Below the pieces are notes generated by a model. It searched no databases, was not told the DNA's origin, and saw only the letters and a list, made by a program, of their open reading frames with translations. From CAXTKD01 sp964244885 (GTDB taxonomy: Bacteria; Pseudomonadota; Alphaproteobacteria; Sphingomonadales; Sphingomonadaceae): DNA of 9,506 nucleotides. The stretch spans positions 1-9,506 of the forward strand of contig CAXTKD010000027.1 in assembly GCA_964244885.1 (NCBI GenBank), read 5' to 3'. The position numbers and the translations under genes are program-made. Below are positions 1-6,551 of this stretch, one piece after another (the first letter of the stretch is position 1; each line of letters begins with the position of its first letter).

Positions 1-2
1 AG

Positions 3-662
3 CATTTCCGCAACCGCTACCAGATGCTCGACGAATACGCCCGCATCCTGCGCGAGTTGTGGGAGACCGGGCGGAGCGACTTCAAGGGCGAATACTACCA
101 GATGGACGACTGCCTCGTCCGCCCGACGCCAGAAGGCGACATGAAGATCATCTGCGCGGGCTCGTCGGACGAAGGTCTCGCCTTCTCGGCGAAGTGGGCG
201 GACTATGCCTTCTGCCTCGGCAAGGGCGTCAACACGCCGACCGCCTTCGCCTCCAACAACGCCCGCCTCGCCGAAGCCACGGCGAAGACCGGCCGCGACG
301 TTTCGGTGTTCGTGCTCGTCATGATCATCGCCGACGAGACCGACGACAAGGCGATGGCGAAGTGGAAGTCGTACAATGACGGCGTCGATCACGCCGCGAT
401 CGCCTGGCTCGCCGATCAGGGTGCTGCCGACAAGGTCAACGCCACCACCAACGTCCGCCAGCTCGCGGCGCCCGAGGGCGCGGTCAACATCAACATGGGC
501 ACCTTGGTCGGTTCCTATGAGAGCGTCGCGCGGATGCTCGACGAGATGGCGGAGGTGCCGAACACCGGCGGCGTGCTGTTGACCTTCGACGACTTCGTCG
601 AGGGGGTGGAGAACTTCGGCACGCGCATCCAGCCGCTGATGAAGAGCCGGGCCGCATTTTAG
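3..662 (+). CDS. rutA: Pyrimidine monooxygenase RutA, 3' part
   Basis: This is the C-terminal part of RutA, the FMN-dependent, luciferase-fold monooxygenase that opens the uracil or thymine ring to a ureidoacrylate product in the Rut pyrimidine nitrogen pathway, with reduced flavin supplied by RutF. The open frame runs from base 3 to a TAG at 660-662, giving 219 visible residues; the N-terminal third or more lies outside the window. The ATG at base 24 is internal, because the preceding codons (HFRNRYQ) already match the family. Recalled E. coli RutA shares the blocks SDFKG, ICAG.SD.G.AFSA, GKGVNTPTAFA, GRDV, VIADETDD, TNVRQ, VNINMGTLVGS, VARMLDE, GVLLTFDDF and RIQPLM. The protein ends shortly after RIQPLM, several residues earlier than E. 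coli RutA. No rutB follows; the next gene is unrelated. Identification is firm. Confidence 0.93.
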   Translation, partial: HFRNRYQMLDEYARILRELWETGRSDFKGEYYQMDDCLVRPTPEGDMKIICAGSSDEGLAFSAKWADYAFCLGKGVNTPTAFASNNARLAEATAKTGRDVSVFVLVMIIADETDDKAMAKWKSYNDGVDHAAIAWLADQGAADKVNATTNVRQLAAPEGAVNINMGTLVGSYESVARMLDEMAEVPNTGGVLLTFDDFVEGVENFGTRIQPLMKSRAAF

Positions 663-827
663 GGCCGTCCTCCGTTCACGGCACGCCGATGTCGCGCCCG
701 ATGCCCGCTATGGCGTCGGTCGGCCATGTCGAGTGGTTCGCTCCGGTTCAGGCCTCATGCGCCGTTGCCAGCGAAGGGGCGGACGCGATAGGAGCGGCGG
801 CATCTTTTTGAGCAGCGAGCCGCGCCC
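663..827. other. Intergenic gap between rutA and the transaldolase gene
   Basis: These 165 bases separate the end of rutA from the next start codon. No convincing ORF, U-tailed terminator hairpin or sigma-70 promoter could be picked out by eye. The sequence is GC-rich apart from a short T run at 805-809. The long antisense frame reading through it is a high-GC shadow. Because the upstream and downstream genes are functionally unrelated, a promoter for the fsa-DUF484-xerC block is expected here, but that is inference only. Confidence 0.4.
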
Positions 828-1481
828 ATGAAATTCTTCGTCGACACCGCCGACACGGCCGAGATCGCCGAGCTTGCCGCGACCGGGCTGCTCGACGGCG
901 TCACCACCAATCCCAGCCTGATCCACAAGTCGGGCGCCAAGTTCCTCGAGGTGGTGAAGGAGATCGCCGGGCTGGTCGACGGGCCGGTGTCGGCCGAGGT
1001 CGTCGCGACGACGAGCGACGAGATGCTGCGCGAGGCCGAGGTACTGCGCGCCATCGCCGACAATATCGCGATCAAGCTGCCGCTGACGATGGAGGGCCTG
1101 AAAGCCTGCAAGGCGCTCGCCGACGACGGCGTGATGGTCAACGTCACGCTCTGCTTCTCGCCGGTGCAGGCGCTGCTCGCCGCGAAGGCGGGAGCGGCGT
1201 TCATCTCGCCGTTCGTCGGGCGGCTCGACGATGTCGGCTACGACGGGATGGGGCTGATACAGGATATCCGGATCATCTACGACAATTACGGCTTCGACAC
1301 CGAGATCCTCGTCGCCTCGATCCGCCACCCGGTCCACGTCCTCGAATCGGCGAAGATCGGCGCCGACGTGGCGACGATGCCGCCCTCGGTGATCCGCCAA
1401 TTGTTCGGCCACCCGCTGACCGACAAGGGCCTGTCTGCCTTCCTCGACGACTGGAAGAAGACGGGGCAGTCGATTCTTTAA
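828..1481 (+). CDS. fsa: Transaldolase / fructose-6-phosphate aldolase family (TalC type)
   Basis: This 217-residue cytosolic class I aldolase belongs to the short transaldolase family (MipB/TalC/Fsa), whose members are usually 212-220 residues, so it is full length. Transaldolase signature 1, DGVTTNPS, is at residues 23-30. The Schiff-base lysine is K83 in IAIKLPLT. Glu57 (in SAEVVA) and Phe129 (in ISPFVGRLDD) sit where E. coli FsaA has Gln59 and Tyr131 by my remembered alignment. Those two residues point to true transaldolase activity (dihydroxyacetone transfer between fructose-6-phosphate and erythrose-4-phosphate) rather than free fructose-6-phosphate cleavage. Such proteins are often labelled fsa automatically, so the symbol is a family label. 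The ATG at 828 gives the canonical MKFFVDTAD start; the Shine-Dalgarno is weak (AGCGAG at 814-819). The DUF484 gene starts 15 bases after the TAA, suggesting co-transcription. Confidence 0.92.
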   Translation: MKFFVDTADTAEIAELAATGLLDGVTTNPSLIHKSGAKFLEVVKEIAGLVDGPVSAEVVATTSDEMLREAEVLRAIADNIAIKLPLTMEGLKACKALADDGVMVNVTLCFSPVQALLAAKAGAAFISPFVGRLDDVGYDGMGLIQDIRIIYDNYGFDTEILVASIRHPVHVLESAKIGADVATMPPSVIRQLFGHPLTDKGLSAFLDDWKKTGQSIL

Positions 1482-1496
1482 CCGAGCTGGGCCATC

Positions 1497-2069
1497 ATGA
1501 GCGGCATGGGCCGAGTCGTCGACTTCGAACCGCATGCGCTGGCGCGCCTCCGGACACGAGTCGCCGAGCTCGACGAGGCCAACGCCGACCTTCTCGCCTA
1601 CGCGCGCGGGCATGTCGGCGCGGCGTCGCAAATCCATGTCGCGGCGCTCGCGGCGATGGAGGCCGACGGGTTCGAGCATCTGATTCATGTCGTGACGCAG
1701 GACTGGGTCGATATTCTCGGCGTCGATGCCGTCGCGCTTGCGCTGTCGACCGAGACCGAGGCTGTTCATACCGGGCCACAGGGCTTGCAGATGATCGACC
1801 CCGGCCTGCTTAAGCCGCTGATCGCCGGTCCGGCGGTGACGCTGCGCGCGGTGCCGCGCGGCGCCGCGGTGTTCGGCCCGGCGGCGGCGCTGATCCGATC
1901 GGAGGCGCTGGTCCGCCTCGTCCCGCACGGCGAGGTGCCGGCGGGCGTACTGGCGCTTGGTGCGCGGACGCCGCACAATTTCGAGGGGCTGCACGGCAGC
2001 GAGCTTCTGGGCTTCCTCGGCGCCACGGTCTCGCGCATGATCGCGCGGTGGATCACGATCCCACGATAG
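1497..2069 (+). CDS. DUF484 family protein (GAF-like), upstream of xerC
   Basis: This 190-residue soluble protein matches the DUF484 family, a GAF-like fold of unknown function commonly encoded next to xerC (E. coli has yigA just before xerC). Residues about 10-40 form a charged helix (LRTRVAELDEANADLLAYAR) that could be a short coiled coil. The GAF-like part runs from about residue 45 to 185 and ends in a hydrophobic strand (VPAGVLALGAR), an NFEG loop and a final helix (LLGFLGATVSRMIARWI). No catalytic motif, signal peptide or membrane segment is visible. It is somewhat shorter than the E. coli relative as I recall it. The start is the ATG at 1497; the ATG at 1506 would be an alternative. 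It begins 15 bases after the upstream TAA, and its last 22 bases overlap the start of xerC, so all three genes are probably one transcript. Family membership is fairly sure; function is not known. Confidence 0.82.
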   Translation: MSGMGRVVDFEPHALARLRTRVAELDEANADLLAYARGHVGAASQIHVAALAAMEADGFEHLIHVVTQDWVDILGVDAVALALSTETEAVHTGPQGLQMIDPGLLKPLIAGPAVTLRAVPRGAAVFGPAAALIRSEALVRLVPHGEVPAGVLALGARTPHNFEGLHGSELLGFLGATVSRMIARWITIPR

Positions 2070-2974
2070 AGCATCCGGCGCAGGCGCTCGTCGCCGGCTG
2101 GCTTGCCGACCTCCAGCACAACCGGCGGCTGTCGGCGCATACTGTCCGCGCTTACGGTCAGGCGGGGTTCGGCCTCGTCGCCTTTCTCGGCCCTCACCTC
2201 GGGCGGCTGGTCGACGGCGCCGCGCTCGGCAGGCTGACGCTCAGCGACTTCCGCGCCTATCTCGCGGCGCGCCGCGGCGACGGCCTCGCCAACATCTCGG
2301 TGGCGCGCGAGGTCTCGGCGCTGCGCGGCTTCTTCCTGTGGCTGCGCGCCCGCGGCATCGCGTGCGACGGCATCGCCGGGCTGAAAGCGCCACGCGTGCC
2401 GCGCCGCGTGCCGCGGCCGCTCAGCCCCGCCGACGCGGCGGCGGTCGTCGCGGACGCCGGCGCGCAGGCGGGCGAGCCATGGGTCGCGGCGCGCGACGAG
2501 GCGGTGCTGCTGCTGCTCTACGGCGCGGGGCTGCGCATCGCCGAGGCGCTGTCGCTGACCGGCGCGGCGCTGCCGCTCGGCGAGACGCTGACGGTCACCG
2601 GCAAGCGCGGCAAGACCCGCGTCGTGCCGCTGCTCCCCCAAGTGGCGCGCGCGGTCGAGGCCTATGTCGCGCTTTGCCCGTGGCAGGCCGGCCAGGCCGA
2701 CCCGCTGTTCCGCGGCGTGAAGGGCGGGCCGCTCTCCGCCGGCCTGATCCGCCGCGCCGTCCAGGCCGCCCGCGCCGCGCTCGCGCTGCCGCCGTCCGCC
2801 ACCCCGCACGCCCTCCGCCACAGCTTCGCGACGCACCTGCTGGCGCGCGGCGCAGACTTGCGCGCCATCCAAGAGCTGCTCGGCCACGCCAGCCTGTCCT
2901 CAACCCAGATCTACACCGCCGTCGACGCGGCGCACTTGATGGACATCTACCGAAACGCCCACTCGCGCGCTTAA
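2048..2974 (+). CDS. xerC: Tyrosine recombinase XerC
   Basis: This 308-residue site-specific recombinase acts with XerD and FtsK at the dif site near the terminus to resolve chromosome dimers. The N-terminal SAM-like core-binding domain spans about residues 8-105 (LSAHTVRAY, ISVAREVSALRGFFLWL). The catalytic domain follows from about 120. All six expected active-site residues are present: R163 (GAGLRIAE), K186 (TGKRGKTR), H254 and R257 (HALRHSFATHLL), H280 (LLGHASL) and nucleophile Y289 (STQIYTAV). The tail YTAVDAAHLMDIYRNAHSRA resembles XerC more than XerD, and the DUF484 neighbour supports XerC. The chosen start is GTG at 2048, inside the DUF484 gene; no in-frame ATG is seen nearby, the upstream codons I checked contain no start, and there is no clear Shine-Dalgarno, so initiation probably depends on coupling to DUF484 translation. 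The exact start is uncertain by a few codons. Confidence 0.93.
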   Translation: MDHDPTIEHPAQALVAGWLADLQHNRRLSAHTVRAYGQAGFGLVAFLGPHLGRLVDGAALGRLTLSDFRAYLAARRGDGLANISVAREVSALRGFFLWLRARGIACDGIAGLKAPRVPRRVPRPLSPADAAAVVADAGAQAGEPWVAARDEAVLLLLYGAGLRIAEALSLTGAALPLGETLTVTGKRGKTRVVPLLPQVARAVEAYVALCPWQAGQADPLFRGVKGGPLSAGLIRRAVQAARAALALPPSATPHALRHSFATHLLARGADLRAIQELLGHASLSSTQIYTAVDAAHLMDIYRNAHSRA

Positions 2975-3004
2975 CTCCCTCTCCCGCAAGCGGGCGGGGG
3001 AGTT
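2973..3004. terminator. Palindrome between convergent genes; likely bidirectional terminator / REP-like repeat
   Basis: Arms 2973-2986 and 2991-3004 are complementary with one mismatch (T2982 against C2995) and one G-T wobble (T2980/G2997), around a CAAG loop. The stem starts inside the xerC stop codon and ends one base before the complement of the ATPase stop codon, so it fills the whole gap between converging genes. Neither side carries a U tract, so an intrinsic terminator is not certain. Read as protein, one frame gives SPASGRG and the opposite strand gives PACGRG, a signature I associate with a dispersed CTCCC-type palindromic repeat that yields spurious C-terminal peptides in many proteobacteria. 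Confidence 0.65.
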
Positions 3005-3005
3005 C

Positions 3006-4430
3006 TCAGTCGCAGCTCCACGCCGCCATCAGCAGGAACTCCGGTGTCAGGTGGTTGCAGAATTCGTAGACCGCCATCCCGGGCTGGCCCTCGCCCGCCG
3101 TGCGGAGCACCGAGCCGCCACCCGCCATCGCCTTGCACCACGAGCCGATCCGCCGGGCGATCGCGCCGCGGTCGGCGTCCTGGTAGCGTTCGACATAGGC
3201 GTCGGCGGCCTCGCCGGCGGTGAAGCGGTCGTCGTGCGCCAGGCAGGCGACCGAGACGGCTTCGACGATGCGCTTCAAGGCCGGATCGGCGCACAGCCTC
3301 CGCGCCAGCGCCGCGCCCGGCGGGTCGAGCGGCGACCAGTCGGCCACGACATTCTCCGCCGCCTTGCGGAGGAGCGGGACATCGATTTCGGTTCGCCCTT
3401 CCGCCAGCGCCGCGAGGCCGGCCGCGAGGCCAAGCAGGCGGACGTGATAGGCCGAGCCCATCGCCATGGCGGCGACCGCGTCGGCGGCGTCCGGCGCGAC
3501 GGTGATCCCGGCCTCCGCCGCGCCGGTCTCGAGCACCCCGCGCGCGCCCGCCTCGTCCAGTCGGCGGATGCCTACGCAGACGAGGTTGCGGTGAATCGAG
3601 GGGTGGAAGCCGAGCAGCTGCTGGACGTTGCTGGCGACGCCGACCAACACGAGGTGGGTTCGCGCCTGGAGGTCCGACAGGTCCTTGACCAGCTCGGCGA
3701 CGCCGCGCTGGACGCCAAGGTCCTCGATCCGGTCGTACTCGTCGAGGATGAAGATGACGCGCGTACCCTCGATCGTGCCGAGCACCTCGGCGAGCTGGCG
3801 GGCGCTGAAGGTCTCGGGAAGTAGCGCCGACAGCGTTCGTCCGGTCAGGCCCGGCGTGTTCCGCCGGCTCGAATAGTCGAGCGGCACCTCGTCGAGATAG
3901 GGCCGGAACAGCGAGCTGAAATCGGTGGTGTGGCTGCATGAGGTGTAGACGACGACGTGGTGCGCCTGGTCGGCGAGCTCGCCGAAGGTTCGGACGAGCG
4001 AGGTCTTGCCGTAGCCACGCGGGCCGTAGACCAGCGCATGCGCGCGCTGCTCGCTGATCGCCGAGATCAGCGCCTCCAGCTCGCGCCAGCGGCCGACGAG
4101 CTGGCTCCTGTCCTGCACCGGCTGGGTGGCGGCGAAGGCGTGGCGCAGGCGCGCGCGGATCGCGGAGAGCCGGGACGCGGCGGCGTCGCCGATCGCCTGG
4201 TCGGCGGCGTTGCTGCGAAAGCGCGGCAGGTCGCCGTCCGCGCCCGCGGATTCGGGGGCGTGCAGGGTGACCGCCGCGGTGCGGGCGGGCTGCGGCGGCT
4301 CCCCGGGCTCTGCCATCGCGGGCATCGCGGCGCGCTGGTCCATCGTCGCCATCGGCGCGGCGGCGGCCGGAGCCGGCTGATCATCCTTCCGCGCGCGTCC
4401 GAACCGCCACATCGTCATCGCCATCCTCAT
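3006..4430 (-). CDS. Uncharacterised AAA+ (ORC/STAND-like) ATPase
   Basis: This 474-residue protein has no family name I can assign with certainty. Residues 1-75 are low-complexity, rich in Met, Ala and Pro, with no signal peptide. An AAA+ ATP-binding module starts at about 108: LVGRWRELEALISAI, Walker A GPRGYGKTS at 136-144 (K142, T143), Walker B VIFILDEYD at 225-233 (D230, E231), a sensor-1-like N268 in VGVASN, and a sensor-2-like GSAYHVRLLG at 325-334 (R331). The tail from about 375 (LKRIVEAV...FTAGEAADAYVERY...) resembles a winged-helix domain, as in Orc1/Cdc6-type or STAND ATPases; that is inference. No effector domain or membrane segment is visible. The start is unsure: Met1, 3, 5 and 7 are all in frame, and the GAGG six bases before Met5 makes that codon the best-placed start. 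It lies 51 bases after a tiny membrane-protein ORF on the same strand. Confidence 0.8.
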   Translation of the reverse strand: MRMAMTMWRFGRARKDDQPAPAAAAPMATMDQRAAMPAMAEPGEPPQPARTAAVTLHAPESAGADGDLPRFRSNAADQAIGDAAASRLSAIRARLRHAFAATQPVQDRSQLVGRWRELEALISAISEQRAHALVYGPRGYGKTSLVRTFGELADQAHHVVVYTSCSHTTDFSSLFRPYLDEVPLDYSSRRNTPGLTGRTLSALLPETFSARQLAEVLGTIEGTRVIFILDEYDRIEDLGVQRGVAELVKDLSDLQARTHLVLVGVASNVQQLLGFHPSIHRNLVCVGIRRLDEAGARGVLETGAAEAGITVAPDAADAVAAMAMGSAYHVRLLGLAAGLAALAEGRTEIDVPLLRKAAENVVADWSPLDPPGAALARRLCADPALKRIVEAVSVACLAHDDRFTAGEAADAYVERYQDADRGAIARRIGSWCKAMAGGGSVLRTAGEGQPGMAVYEFCNHLTPEFLLMAAWSCD

Positions 4431-4438
4431 GCGCGCCC

Positions 4439-4487
4439 GCTGCCTTAACGGACGACGTGGCGCTCTTATCCCAAAGCTGTCTTAACG
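4439..4487 (-). repeat. Direct repeat of a 12-mer upstream of the ATPase gene
   Basis: On the minus strand, CGTTAAGACAGC (4487-4476) and CGTTAAGGCAGC (4450-4439) match at 11 of 12 positions with starts 37 bases apart. The first copy overlaps the stop codon of the small upstream ORF; the second ends 8 bases before the first ATG of the ATPase gene. The position suggests a possible regulatory or RNA role, and the repeat stands out as AT-richer than its surroundings. A chance repeat cannot be excluded. Confidence 0.4.
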
Positions 4488-4604
4488 AAGCAGCGCCCAG
4501 GCCGCGAGACCGACGACGACCCAGAAGGACAGCCCCAGGATCGCGGCCGCCGTCCAGCCGATCGCCCTCAGCCGCAGGCTCCGCCAGTCGGATTCGTCCC
4601 CCAC
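4482..4604 (-). CDS. Small single-pass membrane protein, hypothetical
   Basis: This short frame sits in the gap between cysNC and the ATPase gene. From the GTG at 4604 it encodes 40 residues: a charged N-terminus (GDESDWRSLRLR), then a hydrophobic stretch of about 22 residues from W17 (TAAAILGLSFWVVVGLAAWALL), ending in Arg and TAA. The Arg residues before the helix suggest an N-in, C-out single span by the positive-inside rule. GGGGGAGGA four bases before the GTG is by far the best ribosome binding site in this gap and decides the start; the in-frame ATG at 4625 would add seven residues (MVHGGGL). I do not recognise the family. It is 63 bases after cysNC and 51 bases before the ATPase, same strand. 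The clean RBS, the charged-then-hydrophobic pattern and the otherwise empty gap support a real gene. Confidence 0.6.
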   Translation of the reverse strand: MGDESDWRSLRLRAIGWTAAAILGLSFWVVVGLAAWALLR

Positions 4605-4667
4605 CAGTCCTCCCCCGTGGACCATTGATGCCCAAGCCTAACATGGCCGGGCCGCGCCCCCAAGGCC

Positions 4668-6551
4668 TCAAGCGTCGAGGAAGGCGATGATCGCGTCGGC
4701 GGCCTGCTCGGGGGTCATCGTCGCGGTGTCGACTCGGATGTCGGGGCTTTCGGGCGCCTCATAGGGGCTGTCGATGCCGGTGAAGTTGGCAAGCTGACCG
4801 GCGCGCGCCTTCTTGTACAGCCCCTTGGGGTCGCGCGTCTCGGCGTCCGCCAGCGTCGTGTCGATGTGGATCTCGACGAACTCGCCGGGGGCGAACAGCT
4901 CGCGCACCATCTGCCGCTCGGCACGGAACGGGCTGATGAAGGCGGTGAGGACGATCAGCCCCGCGTCGGTCATCAGCTTGGCCACCTCGCCGACCCGCCG
5001 GATGTTCTCGACCCGGTCGGCGTCGGTGAAGCCGAGGTCGCGGTTGAGGCCGTGGCGGACGTTGTCGCCGTCGAGCAGGAAGCTGTGGCGACCGCTCGCG
5101 TAGAGCTTCTTCTCGACGAGGTTGGCGATCGTCGACTTGCCCGCCCCCGACAGCCCGGTGAACCACAGGAGTCGCGGCCGCTGCTGCTTCTGCAGCGCGT
5201 GCGCGTCGCGGCCGATCTCGACCGCTTGCCAGTGAAGGTTCTGGCTGCGGCGGAGCGCGAAGCGGATGAGGCCGGCGGCGACGGTGGCGTTGCTGAGCTT
5301 GTCGATCAGCACGAAGCCACCGAGCTCGCGGCTCGTCTCATAGGGCTCGAACACCAAAGGCCGGTCGGTGGCGATCTGCGCGACCCCGATGGCGTTCAGC
5401 GCGAGCGTCTTCGCCGCCAGCTGCTCCAACGTGTTGACGTTGACCTGGTATTTCGGCGGCTGGACCGTGGCGGTGACCGTCCGCGTTCCCGCTTTCAGCC
5501 AATAGGCGCGGCCGGGCAGCAACTCCTCCTCCGATAGCCAGATCAGGGTCGCCTCGAAGCGGTCGGCGATCTGCGGCGGGTCCTCGGCGGCGGCGATCAC
5601 GTTGCCGCGCGAGCAGTCGACCTCGTCGGCGAAGGTCAGCGTCACCGATTGCCCGGCCCGCGCCTCGGCAAGGTCGCCATCGGCGGTGACGATCCGCGCG
5701 ATCGTTGTCGTCGTGCCGGCGGGCAGGACGCGCACCGCGTCGCCCGGCCGGACGGTCCCCGCCGAAATCAGTCCTGAAAAGCCACGGAATGTTGGATCGG
5801 GCCGGTTGACCCACTGAACCGGCATGCGGACCGTCTCGGTCGTCCGGCTTTCCCTCGTATCGACCGTCTCCAGATAGGCCAGCAGCGCCGGGCCGTCGTA
5901 CCACGGCATCGCCGCACTCGGCTCGACGATGTTGTCGCCCTTGAGGCCCGAGATCGGCATCGCCTGGAAATCGGTGATTCCAAGCTCGCTGGCGAAGCCG
6001 CGGTAGCTCAGCAGGATGCGCTCAAAGGCTGTGCGGTCGTAGCCGACCATGTCCATCTTGTTGACCGCCAGCACGATCTTCCGGATGCCGAGCAGGTGCG
6101 CGAGATAGGTGTGCCGCCGCGTCTGCGTCAGCACCCCTTTGCGCGCATCGACGAGGATGATCGCAAGGTCGGCGGTCGAGGCGCCGGTGACCATGTTGCG
6201 GGTGTACTGCTCATGCCCCGGCGCGTCGGCGACGATGAACTTGCGCCGGTCGGTCGAGAAGAAGCGGTAGGCGACGTCGATGGTGATGCCCTGCTCGCGC
6301 TCGGCGGCGAGGCCGTCGACCAGCAGCGCGAAGTCGATGTTCTGGCCCTGCGTGCCGACGCGTTTCGAATCGGCCTCGAGCGTCGCCAGCTGATCCTCGA
6401 AGATCGCCTTCGAATCGTAGAGCAGCCGGCCGATCAGCGTCGACTTGCCGTCGTCGACCGAGCCGCAGGTGATGAAACGGAGCAGGCTCTTGGCCGAATG
6501 GCGCGCGAGATAGGCGCCGATGTCCTCGGACGGCTGATAGGCGGAGGCCAT
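4668..6551 (-). CDS. cysNC: Bifunctional sulfate adenylyltransferase subunit 1 / APS kinase (CysNC)
   Basis: This 627-residue fusion carries out two steps of cytosolic sulfate activation. The CysN GTPase domain (about 1-440) drives ATP sulfurylase with CysD: G1 GSVDDGKST at 30-38, T90 in EQGIT, G3 DAPGHEQY at 109-116, G4 NKMD at 164-167 and the MPISGLKGDN block at about 198-207, followed by EF-Tu-like beta-barrel domains. The CysC APS kinase domain (about 445-627) phosphorylates APS to PAPS: Walker A GLSGAGKST at 466-474, DGDNVRHGLN at 494-503, FISPFRAERQ at 538-547 with S540, and KGLYKKARAGQ then FTGIDSPYE. Length is normal for CysNC fusions. The ATG at 6551 shares its A with the cysD TGA (TGATG), indicating translational coupling. 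The frame stays open far upstream through cysD, but MASAYQPSEDIGAYL is the normal CysN start. Confidence 0.96.
   Translation of the reverse strand: MASAYQPSEDIGAYLARHSAKSLLRFITCGSVDDGKSTLIGRLLYDSKAIFEDQLATLEADSKRVGTQGQNIDFALLVDGLAAEREQGITIDVAYRFFSTDRRKFIVADAPGHEQYTRNMVTGASTADLAIILVDARKGVLTQTRRHTYLAHLLGIRKIVLAVNKMDMVGYDRTAFERILLSYRGFASELGITDFQAMPISGLKGDNIVEPSAAMPWYDGPALLAYLETVDTRESRTTETVRMPVQWVNRPDPTFRGFSGLISAGTVRPGDAVRVLPAGTTTTIARIVTADGDLAEARAGQSVTLTFADEVDCSRGNVIAAAEDPPQIADRFEATLIWLSEEELLPGRAYWLKAGTRTVTATVQPPKYQVNVNTLEQLAAKTLALNAIGVAQIATDRPLVFEPYETSRELGGFVLIDKLSNATVAAGLIRFALRRSQNLHWQAVEIGRDAHALQKQQRPRLLWFTGLSGAGKSTIANLVEKKLYASGRHSFLLDGDNVRHGLNRDLGFTDADRVENIRRVGEVAKLMTDAGLIVLTAFISPFRAERQMVRELFAPGEFVEIHIDTTLADAETRDPKGLYKKARAGQLANFTGIDSPYEAPESPDIRVDTATMTPEQAADAIIAFLDA

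Noticed and set aside
708..1994. 428-codon open frame on the minus strand across the transaldolase and DUF484 genes
   Set aside because: Its translation is Arg/His/Asp-rich with no recognisable motif, and it lies antisense to two well-supported genes. It is a typical high-GC shadow frame.
1766..2887. 373-codon minus-strand open frame across xerC
   Set aside because: It is antisense to xerC, whose six catalytic residues are intact, and its translation is low-complexity Arg/Ala-rich.
2975..3005. Possible dif or attachment site next to xerC
   Set aside because: The palindrome is a GC-rich hairpin with a 4-base loop and lacks the two AT-rich 11-base arms and 6-base centre of dif. Nothing nearby resembles an integrated element.
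4439..4487. CtrA binding box upstream of the ATPase
   Set aside because: Two TTAA cores are present, but they are 37 bases apart start to start rather than separated by 7 bases, and neither is followed by CCAT.
5798..5822. Hairpin inside cysN with GCCGGTT / AACCGGC arms
   Set aside because: The 7-base arms with a 9-base loop lie mid-gene over conserved codons (MPVQWVNRPD) and are the kind of repeat expected by chance in GC-rich DNA.
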